This document shows, piece by piece, positions 54,488 through 62,659 of a stretch of DNA of 64,000 bases. Source of the DNA: Pseudomonadota bacterium (GTDB lineage Bacteria > Pseudomonadota > Alphaproteobacteria > Rhodobacterales > Rhodobacteraceae); assembly GCA_020161655.1 (NCBI GenBank), contig JAIUPC010000008.1, forward strand, positions 1 to 64,000. The letters are read 5' to 3'. Numbering within the stretch: position 1 is the first letter of the stretch; each line of letters starts with the position of its first letter. A program made the position numbers and the translations under genes. Under the pieces are notes generated by a model. The model saw only the letters and a list, made by a program, of their open reading frames with translations, did no database searches and was not told where the DNA came from.

Positions 54488-54994
54488 TCAGTCCTTCACA
54501 TGCGGCAGGTAGCCGACGAAGCCGGCGATCTTCCACCGACCGCCTTCCTTGCGGCAGACATAAAGCGTCTGCCAGTTCATGCGGTCATGGCTGCCGTCGG
54601 CCTTGGCGAGCCGCCCGTCGAACTTCTTGCGGACGAGTGCCGCGTCGCGGTCGATCTCGATCTCTTCCAGCCGCGTCGCGGCGAAGATGCCGTCGCGGGG
54701 GTTTCCGGCGAAGGTGCCGGCGTTGCGCGCAACGCCGAATTCCGTCGCCTGGCGCAGCCATTCGGCGCGGTAGGCGTCGAGCGTCGGGAAAGCCAGGGTG
54801 AAGCCCTGCGGATCGGGCTGGAAGTGTCCGCTGATGCCGGTAAAGTTGGCGGCGATGAAATCACCGGCAACCATCGACCAGTCGGCACCGATGAAGGCGT
54901 CGATATCGCGCGGGACCAGCATCTCCCAGATCGCGCGGCGGTCTGGGTCGCCCTCGGGAAAGGGGTTGGCGAAGGGATCGCGCGAAGCGGGCAT
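54488..54994 (-). CDS. NTF2/SnoaL-like protein
   Basis: The 168-residue protein fits the NTF2-like cone fold: an N-terminal helix pair with 'RRAIWEMLVPRDIDAFIGAD', a sheet region with 'VRKKFDGRLAKADG', and the ending 'RWKIAGFVGYLPHVKD' typical of SnoaL-like chains. No catalytic set can be named. It opens the NTF2-mlrC-PLP minus-strand operon; its start codon lies 14 bp from the palindrome at 55008-55021. Confidence 0.65.
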   Translation of the reverse strand: MPASRDPFANPFPEGDPDRRAIWEMLVPRDIDAFIGADWSMVAGDFIAANFTGISGHFQPDPQGFTLAFPTLDAYRAEWLRQATEFGVARNAGTFAGNPRDGIFAATRLEEIEIDRDAALVRKKFDGRLAKADGSHDRMNWQTLYVCRKEGGRWKIAGFVGYLPHVKD

Positions 54995-55007
54995 CTGCGG
55001 CGCCTTG

Positions 55008-55021
55008 TGAAAATTATTTCA
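55008..55021. promoter_or_regulatory. palindromic operator candidate 2 (TGAAA-N4-TTTCA)
   Basis: TGAAA ATTA TTTCA has 5-bp half-sites with a 4-bp spacer and lies 14 bp before the start codon of the NTF2-like gene, the same distance as candidate 1 from its gene. One spacer base is missing compared with the other two sites. Confidence 0.5.
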
Positions 55022-55080
55022 GCGATACTGTGTCTACGCTAGAGTATTCGGGATGGATGTGGCTATATGTCAAGGGAAAT

Positions 55081-55095
55081 AGAAAATGAATTTCT
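55081..55095. promoter_or_regulatory. palindromic operator candidate 3 (AGAAA-N5-TTTCT)
   Basis: AGAAA ATGAA TTTCT is a perfect 5-bp inverted repeat with a 5-bp spacer, 86 bp before the RpiR start codon, in the 187-bp gap between the divergent NTF2-like and RpiR genes. With candidate 2 it would let one regulator govern both directions and autoregulate. Confidence 0.55.
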
Positions 55096-55181
55096 CGACT
55101 GTGAGTCCGGACAGGCTGAATGTGATCCAGAGGAGTGCCGGCTGATGCCCACCCGACAACCGAGCAATGCCAGGACTTGCC

Positions 55182-56093
55182 ATGCCCGGCACATCTGATT
55201 CCGACCTTTCCCCGGTCGAGCCTGCGCCGACGGATCTTGTCCGCGCGCTCGCCGATGAAGAGGGGCGCCTTTCGGCGATGGAACGGCGGCTGGCCGAATA
55301 CGTTCTTGGCGACGTGAACGCCGCCACCAGCGCCTCGATCATCGAGATCGCGGCCGGGGCAGGGGTCTCGCCGCCGACGGTGACACGGTTCTGCCGCCGG
55401 CTCGGCTGCGCCTCCTTCTCGGACTTCAAGGTGCAACTGGCGAAAAGCGCCTTTGTCGGCTTGCGCTATTTCCGCCCCGAAACGGTGACCGACACGCCGC
55501 AGGAGGTGGCCGAGGACATCGTGACCAAGGCGCAAGCCGCGCTATTCGACATGCTCCGCGCGCTGGACCTTCCGGCGGTGGAGGCGGCGGCAGCAGCCCT
55601 TGCCGGCGCCGGGATGATCCATGCCTTCGGCTCGGGCGGCAATTCCTCGATGATCGTGAACGAGCTGCAGAACCGGCTCTTCCGCCTTGGCTGCCGGATC
55701 AGCACCTCGAACGACCACGGCATGCAACTGATGCTCTCGGCCGCCTGCGAGCCGGGAACCGTGGTCTTCGGCTCTTCCTTCAGCGGGCGCAACAAGGAGC
55801 TGGTCCATTGTCTTGAGCTTCTGAAGGCCCGCGGCATCACAACCATCGCCCTGACCCAGGCGGGTTCGCCGGTGGCCGGGGCGGCGGATATCGTCATTCC
55901 GGTGACGTTGCCCGAAGGCAAGAACATCTACCGCGCCACCTCGGCCCGCTATGCCTTCCTTGCCGCGATCGACATTCTCGCCAATCTGGTTGCCTATGCC
56001 GACAGGCCGCGATCGACGCGTATCCTGCGTGGCATCAAGGAACAGCTGGTGCTCCAGCGCGATGGTGACGACCGCCAGCTTATGGGTGACTGA
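55182..56093 (+). CDS. RpiR-family regulator
   Basis: The 303-residue protein has the RpiR helix-turn-helix at about 25-95 ('RLAEYVLGDVNAATSASIIE', 'AGVSPPTVTRFCRRLGCASF') and a SIS phosphosugar-binding domain at about 130-265 ('HAFGSGGNSSMIVNELQNRL', 'GSSFSGRNKELVHCLELL'). Such proteins sense sugar phosphates, often amino-sugar ones. ATG 55182 has AGGA at a good distance; the ATG at 55167 has none. It leads the plus-strand operon and is the obvious reader of the three palindromes. Confidence 0.88.
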   Translation: MPGTSDSDLSPVEPAPTDLVRALADEEGRLSAMERRLAEYVLGDVNAATSASIIEIAAGAGVSPPTVTRFCRRLGCASFSDFKVQLAKSAFVGLRYFRPETVTDTPQEVAEDIVTKAQAALFDMLRALDLPAVEAAAAALAGAGMIHAFGSGGNSSMIVNELQNRLFRLGCRISTSNDHGMQLMLSAACEPGTVVFGSSFSGRNKELVHCLELLKARGITTIALTQAGSPVAGAADIVIPVTLPEGKNIYRATSARYAFLAAIDILANLVAYADRPRSTRILRGIKEQLVLQRDGDDRQLMGD

Positions 56094-56159
56094 GACCTGG
56101 CCCCGGGCGGCAGGCGGCCACGCCCGGATCGCAACTTCCGGCCGCGAACGGAGCAGCAA

Positions 56160-56927
56160 ATGAAGCGCCTTGCGCTTGTGACCGGAAGTGCCGGCGACAT
56201 CGGCAGGGCAATCGCGCGACGCCTGGAAGCGGATCACGACCTCGTGGTGATGACCGACCTCGACCTTGCCGCAGCGACGGATGCGGCGGAGGAATTCGGC
56301 GCACGCTTCGTCGCGATCCAGCACGACGTGACAGACCCCGTGAGTTGCGCGAGGGTCGCGGAAGCGGTGGCCCGGCTCGGCCAGGTCGCGACGCTGGTCA
56401 ACAACGCGGGCGGGGTCCAGGCGGCGAGCCTGCAATCGACCAGCGTGGCCAGCTGGCAGGCCGACCGCGCCCTCAACCTCGACGCGGCCTTCTTCGTCTT
56501 TCGGGCGCTGGCAGATCAGCTCAAGTCCACGAAGGGATCGGTCGTCAACATCGCCTCGGTCAACGGCATGGCGGTATTCGGCCATCCTGCCTATGCCGCC
56601 GCCAAGGCCGGGATGATCCATCTCACGCGAATGATTGCCGTCGAATACGGGCGCTACGGCATTCGCGCGAACGCCGTCGCCCCCGGCACGGTGCGCACAA
56701 AGGCCTGGGAAGCGCGCGCCGCCTTGAACCCGAAGGTCTTCGACGAAGCCGCCGCGCATTACCCCCTTGGCCGCATCACCCGGCCCGAGGATGTGGCAGA
56801 AGCTGTGGCTTTCCTCGCTTCGCCGCTGGCCGCCGCGATCACCGGCATCTGCCTTCCCGTTGACTGCGGCCTGACCGCCGGCGACCTCGCCCAGGCCCGC
56901 ACCTTTACCCAATCCCCCGATTACTGA
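56160..56927 (+). CDS. short-chain dehydrogenase/reductase
   Basis: The 255-residue protein is a classical SDR: 'ALVTGSAGDIGRAIARRL' (TGxxxGxG), 'LVNNAGG', catalytic Ser and YxxxK in 'IASVNGMAVFGHPAYAAAKAGM', and 'GRITRPEDVAEAVAFLASPL'. It would oxidise or reduce a hydroxyl of the imported compound. It lies between the RpiR gene and the hexosaminidase, 66 bp and 6 bp away respectively. Confidence 0.92.
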   Translation: MKRLALVTGSAGDIGRAIARRLEADHDLVVMTDLDLAAATDAAEEFGARFVAIQHDVTDPVSCARVAEAVARLGQVATLVNNAGGVQAASLQSTSVASWQADRALNLDAAFFVFRALADQLKSTKGSVVNIASVNGMAVFGHPAYAAAKAGMIHLTRMIAVEYGRYGIRANAVAPGTVRTKAWEARAALNPKVFDEAAAHYPLGRITRPEDVAEAVAFLASPLAAAITGICLPVDCGLTAGDLAQARTFTQSPDY

Positions 56928-56933
56928 GGCCCA

Positions 56934-58838
56934 ATGACCTTTTTTCTTGAAAACCGCTGGACGCCCGACCCTTTGCCCGCCGGCACATGGGAGATCCGCC
57001 TGACCAACCTTTCCGATGCGCCCCTTGCCGGGTTCACTCTGTCGGTGACGACGATCACCCGGATCATGCCGGTGAACCGGGTCCACGGCGCGCGCTTCGT
57101 CCGGCGGGTGGCGAACTACCACGAATTCGCCCCTTTCGACGGCGTGACCCTCGCCCCCGGCGAGGCCTGGACCTTCCGGGCCGAGGGTCTCTTCCGGTCG
57201 CCCTTCCATCGCAATGATGCCGCCAAGACCGCCTGGCTCACGCTGGCCGATGGCAGCCGCCAGCCGGTCATGGTCGGCGATCTTCTTCAGGGGCATGAGG
57301 CGCCCGTCCTGCCGCCGCCGCGCCTGCCGGAGGGGCGGCTGACGCTGCCTTTCGCGCTTCTGCCCTGGCCGAACCAGATCGAGGCCACGCCCGGACCAGC
57401 GCCGGTGATCCTGCATCTGGCGGCGGGCACCGCCCTTGCGGACAAGCGGCTGGCGCTGTCGGTCGATGCGCTCCATGCGCGGCTTTTCCCGGCCGCGCGC
57501 AAGCTGATCCAGCTTTCCTCGGCGCCGGGGTCGCGCGAACTGAGCTTCTCCATCGATCCGGCGCTGCCCGCCGAGGGCTATCGCCTGAGCTTCGGCGACG
57601 GGATCACCCTTGAGGCAAGCACCGAGGCCGGGCGCCGCTACGGCCTTCTGTCGCTGGCGCAGATGCTGCACGGCGCCTTCGCCGACCACGATTTCCTCTT
57701 CCCGGCGACCGGCGTGATCGAGGATGCCCCCCGCTACGGCTGGCGCGGCTGCCACCTTGATGTCTCGCGCCATTTCTGGACGCTGGAGGAGGTCCGGCGC
57801 GTCGTCGACATCCTGGCCTGGCACAAGATCAACATCTTCCACTGGCACCTGACCGATGACGAAGGCTGGCGGGCCGAGATCCTCGCCTACCCCGAACTGA
57901 CCGGCCCCGGCGCCCATCGCAGCGCAGACTCGCCCACCATGTTGCCGCAATTGGGCGATGGGCCAGGGGTGCAGGGCGGATACTACACGCAGGATGAGAT
58001 GCGCGCCCTTGTCGCCCATGCCGCGAGCCTTGGCATCGAGGTGATGCCCGAGATCGAGACCCCCGGCCATGCCGCCTGCGTGGTCGCCGCCCTGCCCTTC
58101 CTTGTCGACCCGGATGAGACGCCTGACAGCTATCAGCCGGTGCAGGGCTATCCCAACAACTCGTGGAACCCCGGCATCCCGGAAACCTTCGTGGTGCTGG
58201 AACAGATCGTCGACGAACTTTGCGCGATCTTCCCCTCGCGCTACTTCCACATCGGCGGGGATGAGGTTGCGAAGAACGCCTGGCTCGAAAGCCCGAAGGC
58301 GCGCATCCTGATGCAGAAGGAAGGGCTGGCCGGCACGTTCGAGCTGCAAAGCTGGTTCCTGAACCGGATCAAGGAGATGCTGACCAAGCGCGGCAAGGTT
58401 CTGGTGGGCTGGAACGAGGTCGCCCATGGCAGCGGCGTCCCGCCCGAGGATACGCTCCTCATGGCCTGGGAAAAGCCCGAGGTCGGGATCGAACTTGCGG
58501 AACGCGGCTATGACGTCGTGATGACGCCGGGGCAGGCCTACTACCTCGACATGGTGCAGGGGCCGGACTGGCTTGAAAACGGCGCCGGCTGGGCCGGGCC
58601 GGTGCCGCCGGAAAAGACCTATGGCTATGAGGCCGAGGGCGATTTCCCGGCGGCCTTGCGCCGCCACATGCGCGGCATTCAGGCCTGCATCTGGTGCGAA
58701 CATTTCACCACGCGGGCCTGGTTCAACGATCTGGTGTTCCCGCGCCTCTCGGCGGTGGCCGAGGCCGGCTGGACCGACACGGCGAACAAGGACTGGCTGC
58801 GGTTTTCCCGGCAGGTCCGGCTCCACCCGACGCTCTAG
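56934..58838 (+). CDS. beta-N-acetylhexosaminidase, GH20, cytoplasmic
   Basis: The 634-residue protein has a GH20b-like N-terminal region and the GH20 barrel: 'RYGWRGCHLDVSRHFW', 'KINIFHWHLTDDEGWR', 'EVMPEIETPGHA', the catalytic Asp-Glu pair D443-E444 in 'YFHIGGDEVAKNAW' and 'VLVGWNEVAHG'. It removes terminal GlcNAc or GalNAc by substrate-assisted catalysis. No signal peptide is present ('MTFFLENRWTPDPLPAG'), so it must act on material brought in by the transporter. It is 6 bp after the SDR gene. Confidence 0.93.
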   Translation: MTFFLENRWTPDPLPAGTWEIRLTNLSDAPLAGFTLSVTTITRIMPVNRVHGARFVRRVANYHEFAPFDGVTLAPGEAWTFRAEGLFRSPFHRNDAAKTAWLTLADGSRQPVMVGDLLQGHEAPVLPPPRLPEGRLTLPFALLPWPNQIEATPGPAPVILHLAAGTALADKRLALSVDALHARLFPAARKLIQLSSAPGSRELSFSIDPALPAEGYRLSFGDGITLEASTEAGRRYGLLSLAQMLHGAFADHDFLFPATGVIEDAPRYGWRGCHLDVSRHFWTLEEVRRVVDILAWHKINIFHWHLTDDEGWRAEILAYPELTGPGAHRSADSPTMLPQLGDGPGVQGGYYTQDEMRALVAHAASLGIEVMPEIETPGHAACVVAALPFLVDPDETPDSYQPVQGYPNNSWNPGIPETFVVLEQIVDELCAIFPSRYFHIGGDEVAKNAWLESPKARILMQKEGLAGTFELQSWFLNRIKEMLTKRGKVLVGWNEVAHGSGVPPEDTLLMAWEKPEVGIELAERGYDVVMTPGQAYYLDMVQGPDWLENGAGWAGPVPPEKTYGYEAEGDFPAALRRHMRGIQACIWCEHFTTRAWFNDLVFPRLSAVAEAGWTDTANKDWLRFSRQVRLHPTL

Positions 58839-58856
58839 AAGGAAAGGAGGCTCGTG

Positions 58857-60290
58857 ATGCGCATTGCCGTTGGCGGCATCCATACCGAATGCTCCACCTA
58901 CTCGCCCGTCCTGATGCAGAAGCAGGATTTCCGCATCCTGCGCGACAAGGGGCTGATAGAGCACGCGTTTTTCGCCTTCCTCGCCCGCAGCGGCGCGAGT
59001 TTCGCGCCCCTGCTTCATGCCCGCGCCGTGCCCGGCGGCCCGGTCGCGCGGCCCGCCTATGACGCGCTGAAGGCCGAGTTTCTGGAACGGCTTTCGGCGG
59101 CCCTGCCGGTCGATGGCGTCTATCTTGCCATGCACGGCGCGATGAAGGTCGATGGGATGTGGGATGCCGAGGGCGATTGGATCACCGCCGTCCGGCAACT
59201 GATCGGGCCGGCGATCCCGATTGCCGTCAGCTATGACCTGCATGGCAATGTCTCACAACGGATCGTCGATCAGATCGACATCTTCGCCGCCTATCGCACC
59301 GCCCCCCATATCGACGTGGCCGAAACGATGGAGGCCGCGCTTTCCATGCTGGTCCGCGCGCTGAAGACGGGCACGCGGCCCGGTGTCGTGCGGGTGCCGG
59401 TGCCGCTGCTTTTGCCCGGTGAGCGGTCATCGACCGAGGATGAACCGGCGCGGTCGCTTTACGCGGTACTGCCGGGGCTGGAAGGCAAGGGCGTTTGGCG
59501 GACCGACCTGATGATCGGCTATGTCTGGGCCGATGAGCCGCGCGCCACCGCCTCTGCCATCGTCACCGGCACCGACCGCGCCGCCGTATCCTCCGCCGCC
59601 GAAAGCATCGCCGCCGGGTTCTGGGCGGCGCGGGACCAGTTCCGCTTTGGTCCGGTCACGGGTCCGCTCGACGCGATGCTCGATCTGGCGGCGGCGGCCA
59701 CAACCCGCCCGGTTATCCTTGCCGACAGCGGCGACAACCCGACCGGCGGCGGTGTCGGCGACCGCGCCGACGTGCTTGCTGCACTATTCGCACGCGGCTG
59801 GCAGGATGCGCTGATGGCCGGCATTACAGATGCCCCAGCGGTGGATGCATGCTTTGCCGCCGGCACCGGAGCGCGCCTCTCGCTGAAAGTCGGTGCGAGC
59901 CTTGATCCGGCGGGCGTTTCCGTGACGGCGGAAGTTGAGGTGCTGCGGCTTGACGAAGGCGACGGTCCGGCTGACCGGCAGGCAGTGGTGCGCATTCAAG
60001 GCATCACCCTTGTCCTCGCCGCGCGCCGCCGGCCCTACCATGACCTCTGGGATTTCACCCGGCTCGGCCTCGACCCCCGCGCCACCGGGCTTCTGGTGGT
60101 GAAGTCGGGCTATCTCTCGCCCGAGCTTCAGCCCATCGCCAACCCCAACCTGATGGCGCTGACCGACGGCGTGGTCAATCAGGACATCCCGCGCCTCGCG
60201 AACCTCCACCGCGCAGCCGGCAGCCTTCCATGGGATGCGAACCCCGGCTATCGCCCCAAGGCCGAGCCGTCGGCGCGGTGCCGGGGCTGA
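58857..60290 (+). CDS. M81-family metallopeptidase, MlrC-like (copy 2)
   Basis: The 477-residue protein is a second MlrC homologue, distant from copy 1: 'IAVGGIHTECSTYSPV', 'VYLAMHGAMKVDGMWDAEGD', 'SYDLHGNVSQRIVDQI', 'ILADSGDNPTGGGVGDRADV' and 'GLLVVKSGYLSPELQPIANP'. AGGAGG six bases before ATG 58857 sets the start over the adjacent GTG at 58854. It lies between the hexosaminidase and the MFS gene, 2 bp before the latter. Confidence 0.87.
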   Translation: MRIAVGGIHTECSTYSPVLMQKQDFRILRDKGLIEHAFFAFLARSGASFAPLLHARAVPGGPVARPAYDALKAEFLERLSAALPVDGVYLAMHGAMKVDGMWDAEGDWITAVRQLIGPAIPIAVSYDLHGNVSQRIVDQIDIFAAYRTAPHIDVAETMEAALSMLVRALKTGTRPGVVRVPVPLLLPGERSSTEDEPARSLYAVLPGLEGKGVWRTDLMIGYVWADEPRATASAIVTGTDRAAVSSAAESIAAGFWAARDQFRFGPVTGPLDAMLDLAAAATTRPVILADSGDNPTGGGVGDRADVLAALFARGWQDALMAGITDAPAVDACFAAGTGARLSLKVGASLDPAGVSVTAEVEVLRLDEGDGPADRQAVVRIQGITLVLAARRRPYHDLWDFTRLGLDPRATGLLVVKSGYLSPELQPIANPNLMALTDGVVNQDIPRLANLHRAAGSLPWDANPGYRPKAEPSARCRG

Positions 60291-60292
60291 AC

Positions 60293-61561
60293 ATGGGGGC
60301 CTGGCTGACGATCCTTCGCCGCCACCGGGTGGTGCGCGCCTCGGCGGCGGCGATCTTTCTTTACGGCTTCGCCGGGGCCGCCACCTCGCCCTATCAGGCG
60401 GTGGTCGCCATCCGCGAGCTTGGCATCTCCGACCGCGCCTATGCGACGATTGCGCTTGTCGCCGCAATCGCCAATGTCGTGCTGTCGATCGGCATCGGCA
60501 TGCTGTCCGACCGGTTCCAGAGCTACCGCCGCCCGCTGATCGTCGTCTCGGCCTTCGGCGTCCTCGGCTATGGCGTGATCTGGGCCTTCCCCTCGCCCCT
60601 GACCTTCGCGCTGGCGATGATCGGGCCCTTGGCGCTGTTCCATGCGACGAACTCCATGCTTTTCGGCAATGTCCGCGCCCAGACCGAGCGCTTCGACCCC
60701 GAGGAGGCGGCCATCGTCAATGTGCTGATGCGGATGATGATCTCGCTTTCATGGGTGCTGGTGCCAGGGGTCGTGGCGCTGATGCTGGCGGGCCGCCACA
60801 GCATGATCCCGGCCTGGGCCATCGCGGCTCTTGTCGCCGGCGTCTGCCTCGCCTGCATCGTCTTCTGGCTTGAGCCGGATCACCGCCCCATGCAGGAGGC
60901 GGTCGCCGAAGGCGGCACCGGCACCGCGCGGGTGGCGCCAAGCTCCGGGCGGACTGACCGACCCGCACAGGTCCGCCTGAACGGATCGGTGCTTCGGAAC
61001 ATTGGCACGATCCTGCATCTGGGGATCATCGCCCGCATTGCCGGCGTTGCGCTGATCACGCAGGTGCTGCATGTGAACAACGCCGTCCTGCCGCTGATCC
61101 TGACCGGTCAGGCGCAGGGCACCGCCGAGGACATCGGCTTTACCGTCGGCATGGTGGCCGCACTTGAGGTGGTGTTCATGATCCTCTGGGTGCGCCTCGC
61201 CCGGTCGATGCATCTAACGACCGCGCTCCTCATCACATCGGTGGTCTACCTTGGCTATCTTGTCGCGATCTCCGTGGCGCAGAGGCCCGAGCATGTCTAT
61301 CTCGCCAGCATCGCGGCGGGCTTTGCCGCCGCCGGGATCATCTCGCTGCCGATCTCCTACCTTCTTGATCTCATCAAGGACCGGCCCGGCCTCTCGGCCT
61401 CGCTCATTGCGGTGAATGCCTTTCTGGGCGGCGCACTTGGCGCCGGCATTTTCGCGCTTGGCACCGCGCTTGGAGGCTATCCGGCGGCGGCGCTCATGTC
61501 CGGCGGCGCGGCGGTTATCGGCGCGGTGCTGCTTGTGGCGCTTGAACGGAGGCCGCGCTGA
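60293..61561 (+). CDS. MFS transporter
   Basis: The 422-residue protein has twelve predicted helices in two halves with a central loop at about 200-230, and MFS-type motifs such as 'GIGMLSDRFQSYRRP' between helices 2 and 3. The layout resembles sugar-efflux (SET) carriers. As the last gene of the RpiR operon it may export a product or import a simpler sugar. ATG 60293 starts two bases after the mlrC stop. Confidence 0.88.
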   Translation: MGAWLTILRRHRVVRASAAAIFLYGFAGAATSPYQAVVAIRELGISDRAYATIALVAAIANVVLSIGIGMLSDRFQSYRRPLIVVSAFGVLGYGVIWAFPSPLTFALAMIGPLALFHATNSMLFGNVRAQTERFDPEEAAIVNVLMRMMISLSWVLVPGVVALMLAGRHSMIPAWAIAALVAGVCLACIVFWLEPDHRPMQEAVAEGGTGTARVAPSSGRTDRPAQVRLNGSVLRNIGTILHLGIIARIAGVALITQVLHVNNAVLPLILTGQAQGTAEDIGFTVGMVAALEVVFMILWVRLARSMHLTTALLITSVVYLGYLVAISVAQRPEHVYLASIAAGFAAAGIISLPISYLLDLIKDRPGLSASLIAVNAFLGGALGAGIFALGTALGGYPAAALMSGGAAVIGAVLLVALERRPR

Positions 61562-61568
61562 GGCCTCC
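61548..61568. terminator. hairpin between MFS gene and nagB remnant
   Basis: GGAGGCC / GGCCTCC forms a 7-bp stem with a 7-nt loop, covering the MFS stop codon. It could end transcription from both sides. There is no T-run. Confidence 0.35.
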
Positions 61569-61570
61569 GC

Positions 61571-61889
61571 TCAGATCTCGTCCTCGCGCCCGTCGGGGTG
61601 AACGCAGTCGCAATGGTCGCGCAAGATCGGCCGTGATGCCGCCGCCTCGTCCAGCAACACGACCGCCTTCCAGTGCATCTGCAAGGCCGAGGCCGGGCAG
61701 GAGGAGGACAAGGGCCCTTCGATCATCGCGGCTGCAGCGGCGGCCTTGCCTTCGCGGGAAGGCAGAAGCAGCCCCCGGTCGGCTTTCAGTATGGTGCCGA
61801 TGCACATGGTGATGGCCATGCGCGGCTCATCCTCGGGCCGGTCGAAGAACCGCGCGTTGGCGGCGCGGGTCGGCGATCAGCGGTGTCAT
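61571..61889 (-). pseudogene. nagB-like glucosamine-6-phosphate deaminase, 3' remnant
   Basis: The last 82 codons, read from an internal ATG at 61819, match the C-terminal part of alphaproteobacterial NagB-type enzymes: 'MAITMCIGTILKADRGLLLP', 'EGKAAAAAAMIEGPL' and 'CPASALQMHWKAVVLLDEAA'. Upstream codons continue as 'AANARFFDRPEDEPR' and then, after a one-base shift near 61868-61872, as 'MTPLIAD'. Nothing further 5' is recognisable, so at least half of the gene is lost. It faces the MFS gene. Confidence 0.7.
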
Positions 61890-62094
61890 TGCGGGCAATG
61901 CCCAAGTAGGAAATGGCGGCGCTCCGTGAAGGAGTTCCTTCCAACTCCTCCCCCGCGAGCACCTACACTCAGGAAAGCTGCGCTGACTTCGAAGGTGGCG
62001 TGGAGTTCATCTCACTTTGGTCCCGCGATCAAGGTCGGCCATTGCGCGCTGGTCTCAGCCTAGTTGGCGATGGTTGGCCGCGTCCCATTCGGGT
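61890..62094. other. unassigned 205 bp between two gene remnants
   Basis: No coding sequence or repeat is recognisable here. It includes an imperfect inverted word, GAAGGAGTTCC at 61928-61938 followed by AACTCCTCC. It is probably the scar of one or more deletions. Confidence 0.3.
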
Positions 62095-62659
62095 TTACGG
62101 AGCGGGGTCGCCAAAGCCCGGCGCCGGGATGCAGTGGGCGCGGGACATGTCGCTGCAGGATGCCCTGGCGCGGACGAGCGTGGTGTTCTCCATCACCTCT
62201 GCATGGGCGATGGTGCAAAGCGCCTTCTGGTGGTCGGTTGGCCGGCCCGGTTCGCAGCGATAGGGGCGGCTGATGTCGGCGCCGTAGCTGAAGGGGCCGA
62301 CCACGCCGCAGTCGAAGACAACCGGATCACCGGCGCCGAGACCCGCGCGTTCGATGCCGATGCGCTTTGGCCGGTAAGAAGAGGTGGCCCGCCCGGATGT
62401 GCATCTGGAACAATGTGCAGTTCCCGACGCCGGTGGCGCAGCGGATCGACAGGGGCTCGACGAGGATCACCGCATCGAGGCCTTGCTTGTCATTTTACTC
62501 GCGCAGGCGGTTCTGCCGGTAGCTGCGCATCCGGGGTACGTCGATCATGCCCTCGGTGTTCACCGCCTGCATCGGCGGGAGATCCAGGCGAGCTGTTCCA
62601 ACGTCAGGGGCTGCGTCCTGGCCGCGAAGACACTGGTGTAGTGGGTGCCGTCGTTCATC
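62095..62659 (-). pseudogene. M24 peptidase-like gene, internally deleted and frameshifted
   Basis: Three frames give pieces of one M24-family protein. ATG 62659 (overlapping the previous remnant's stop) begins 'MNDGTHYTSVFAARTQPL'; a shifted frame gives 'AVNTEGMIDVPRMRSYRQ'; a third gives 'GLDAVILVEPLSIRCATG' of the N-terminal domain. Then some 150-200 residues are missing and the reading resumes at 'VVFDCGVVGPFSYGADISR' down to 'AHCIPAPGFGD'. The 62107-62338 part is about four-fifths identical to 63454-63684 of the neighbouring M24 gene, so this is an older paralogue in decay. Confidence 0.75.

Noticed and set aside
55542-59243. Very long minus-strand open frame of 1233 codons
   Set aside because: It lies antisense to rpiR, SDR, GH20 and MlrC genes that all show clear family motifs; its translation is Arg/Gly/His-rich and featureless, as expected from high-GC codon bias.
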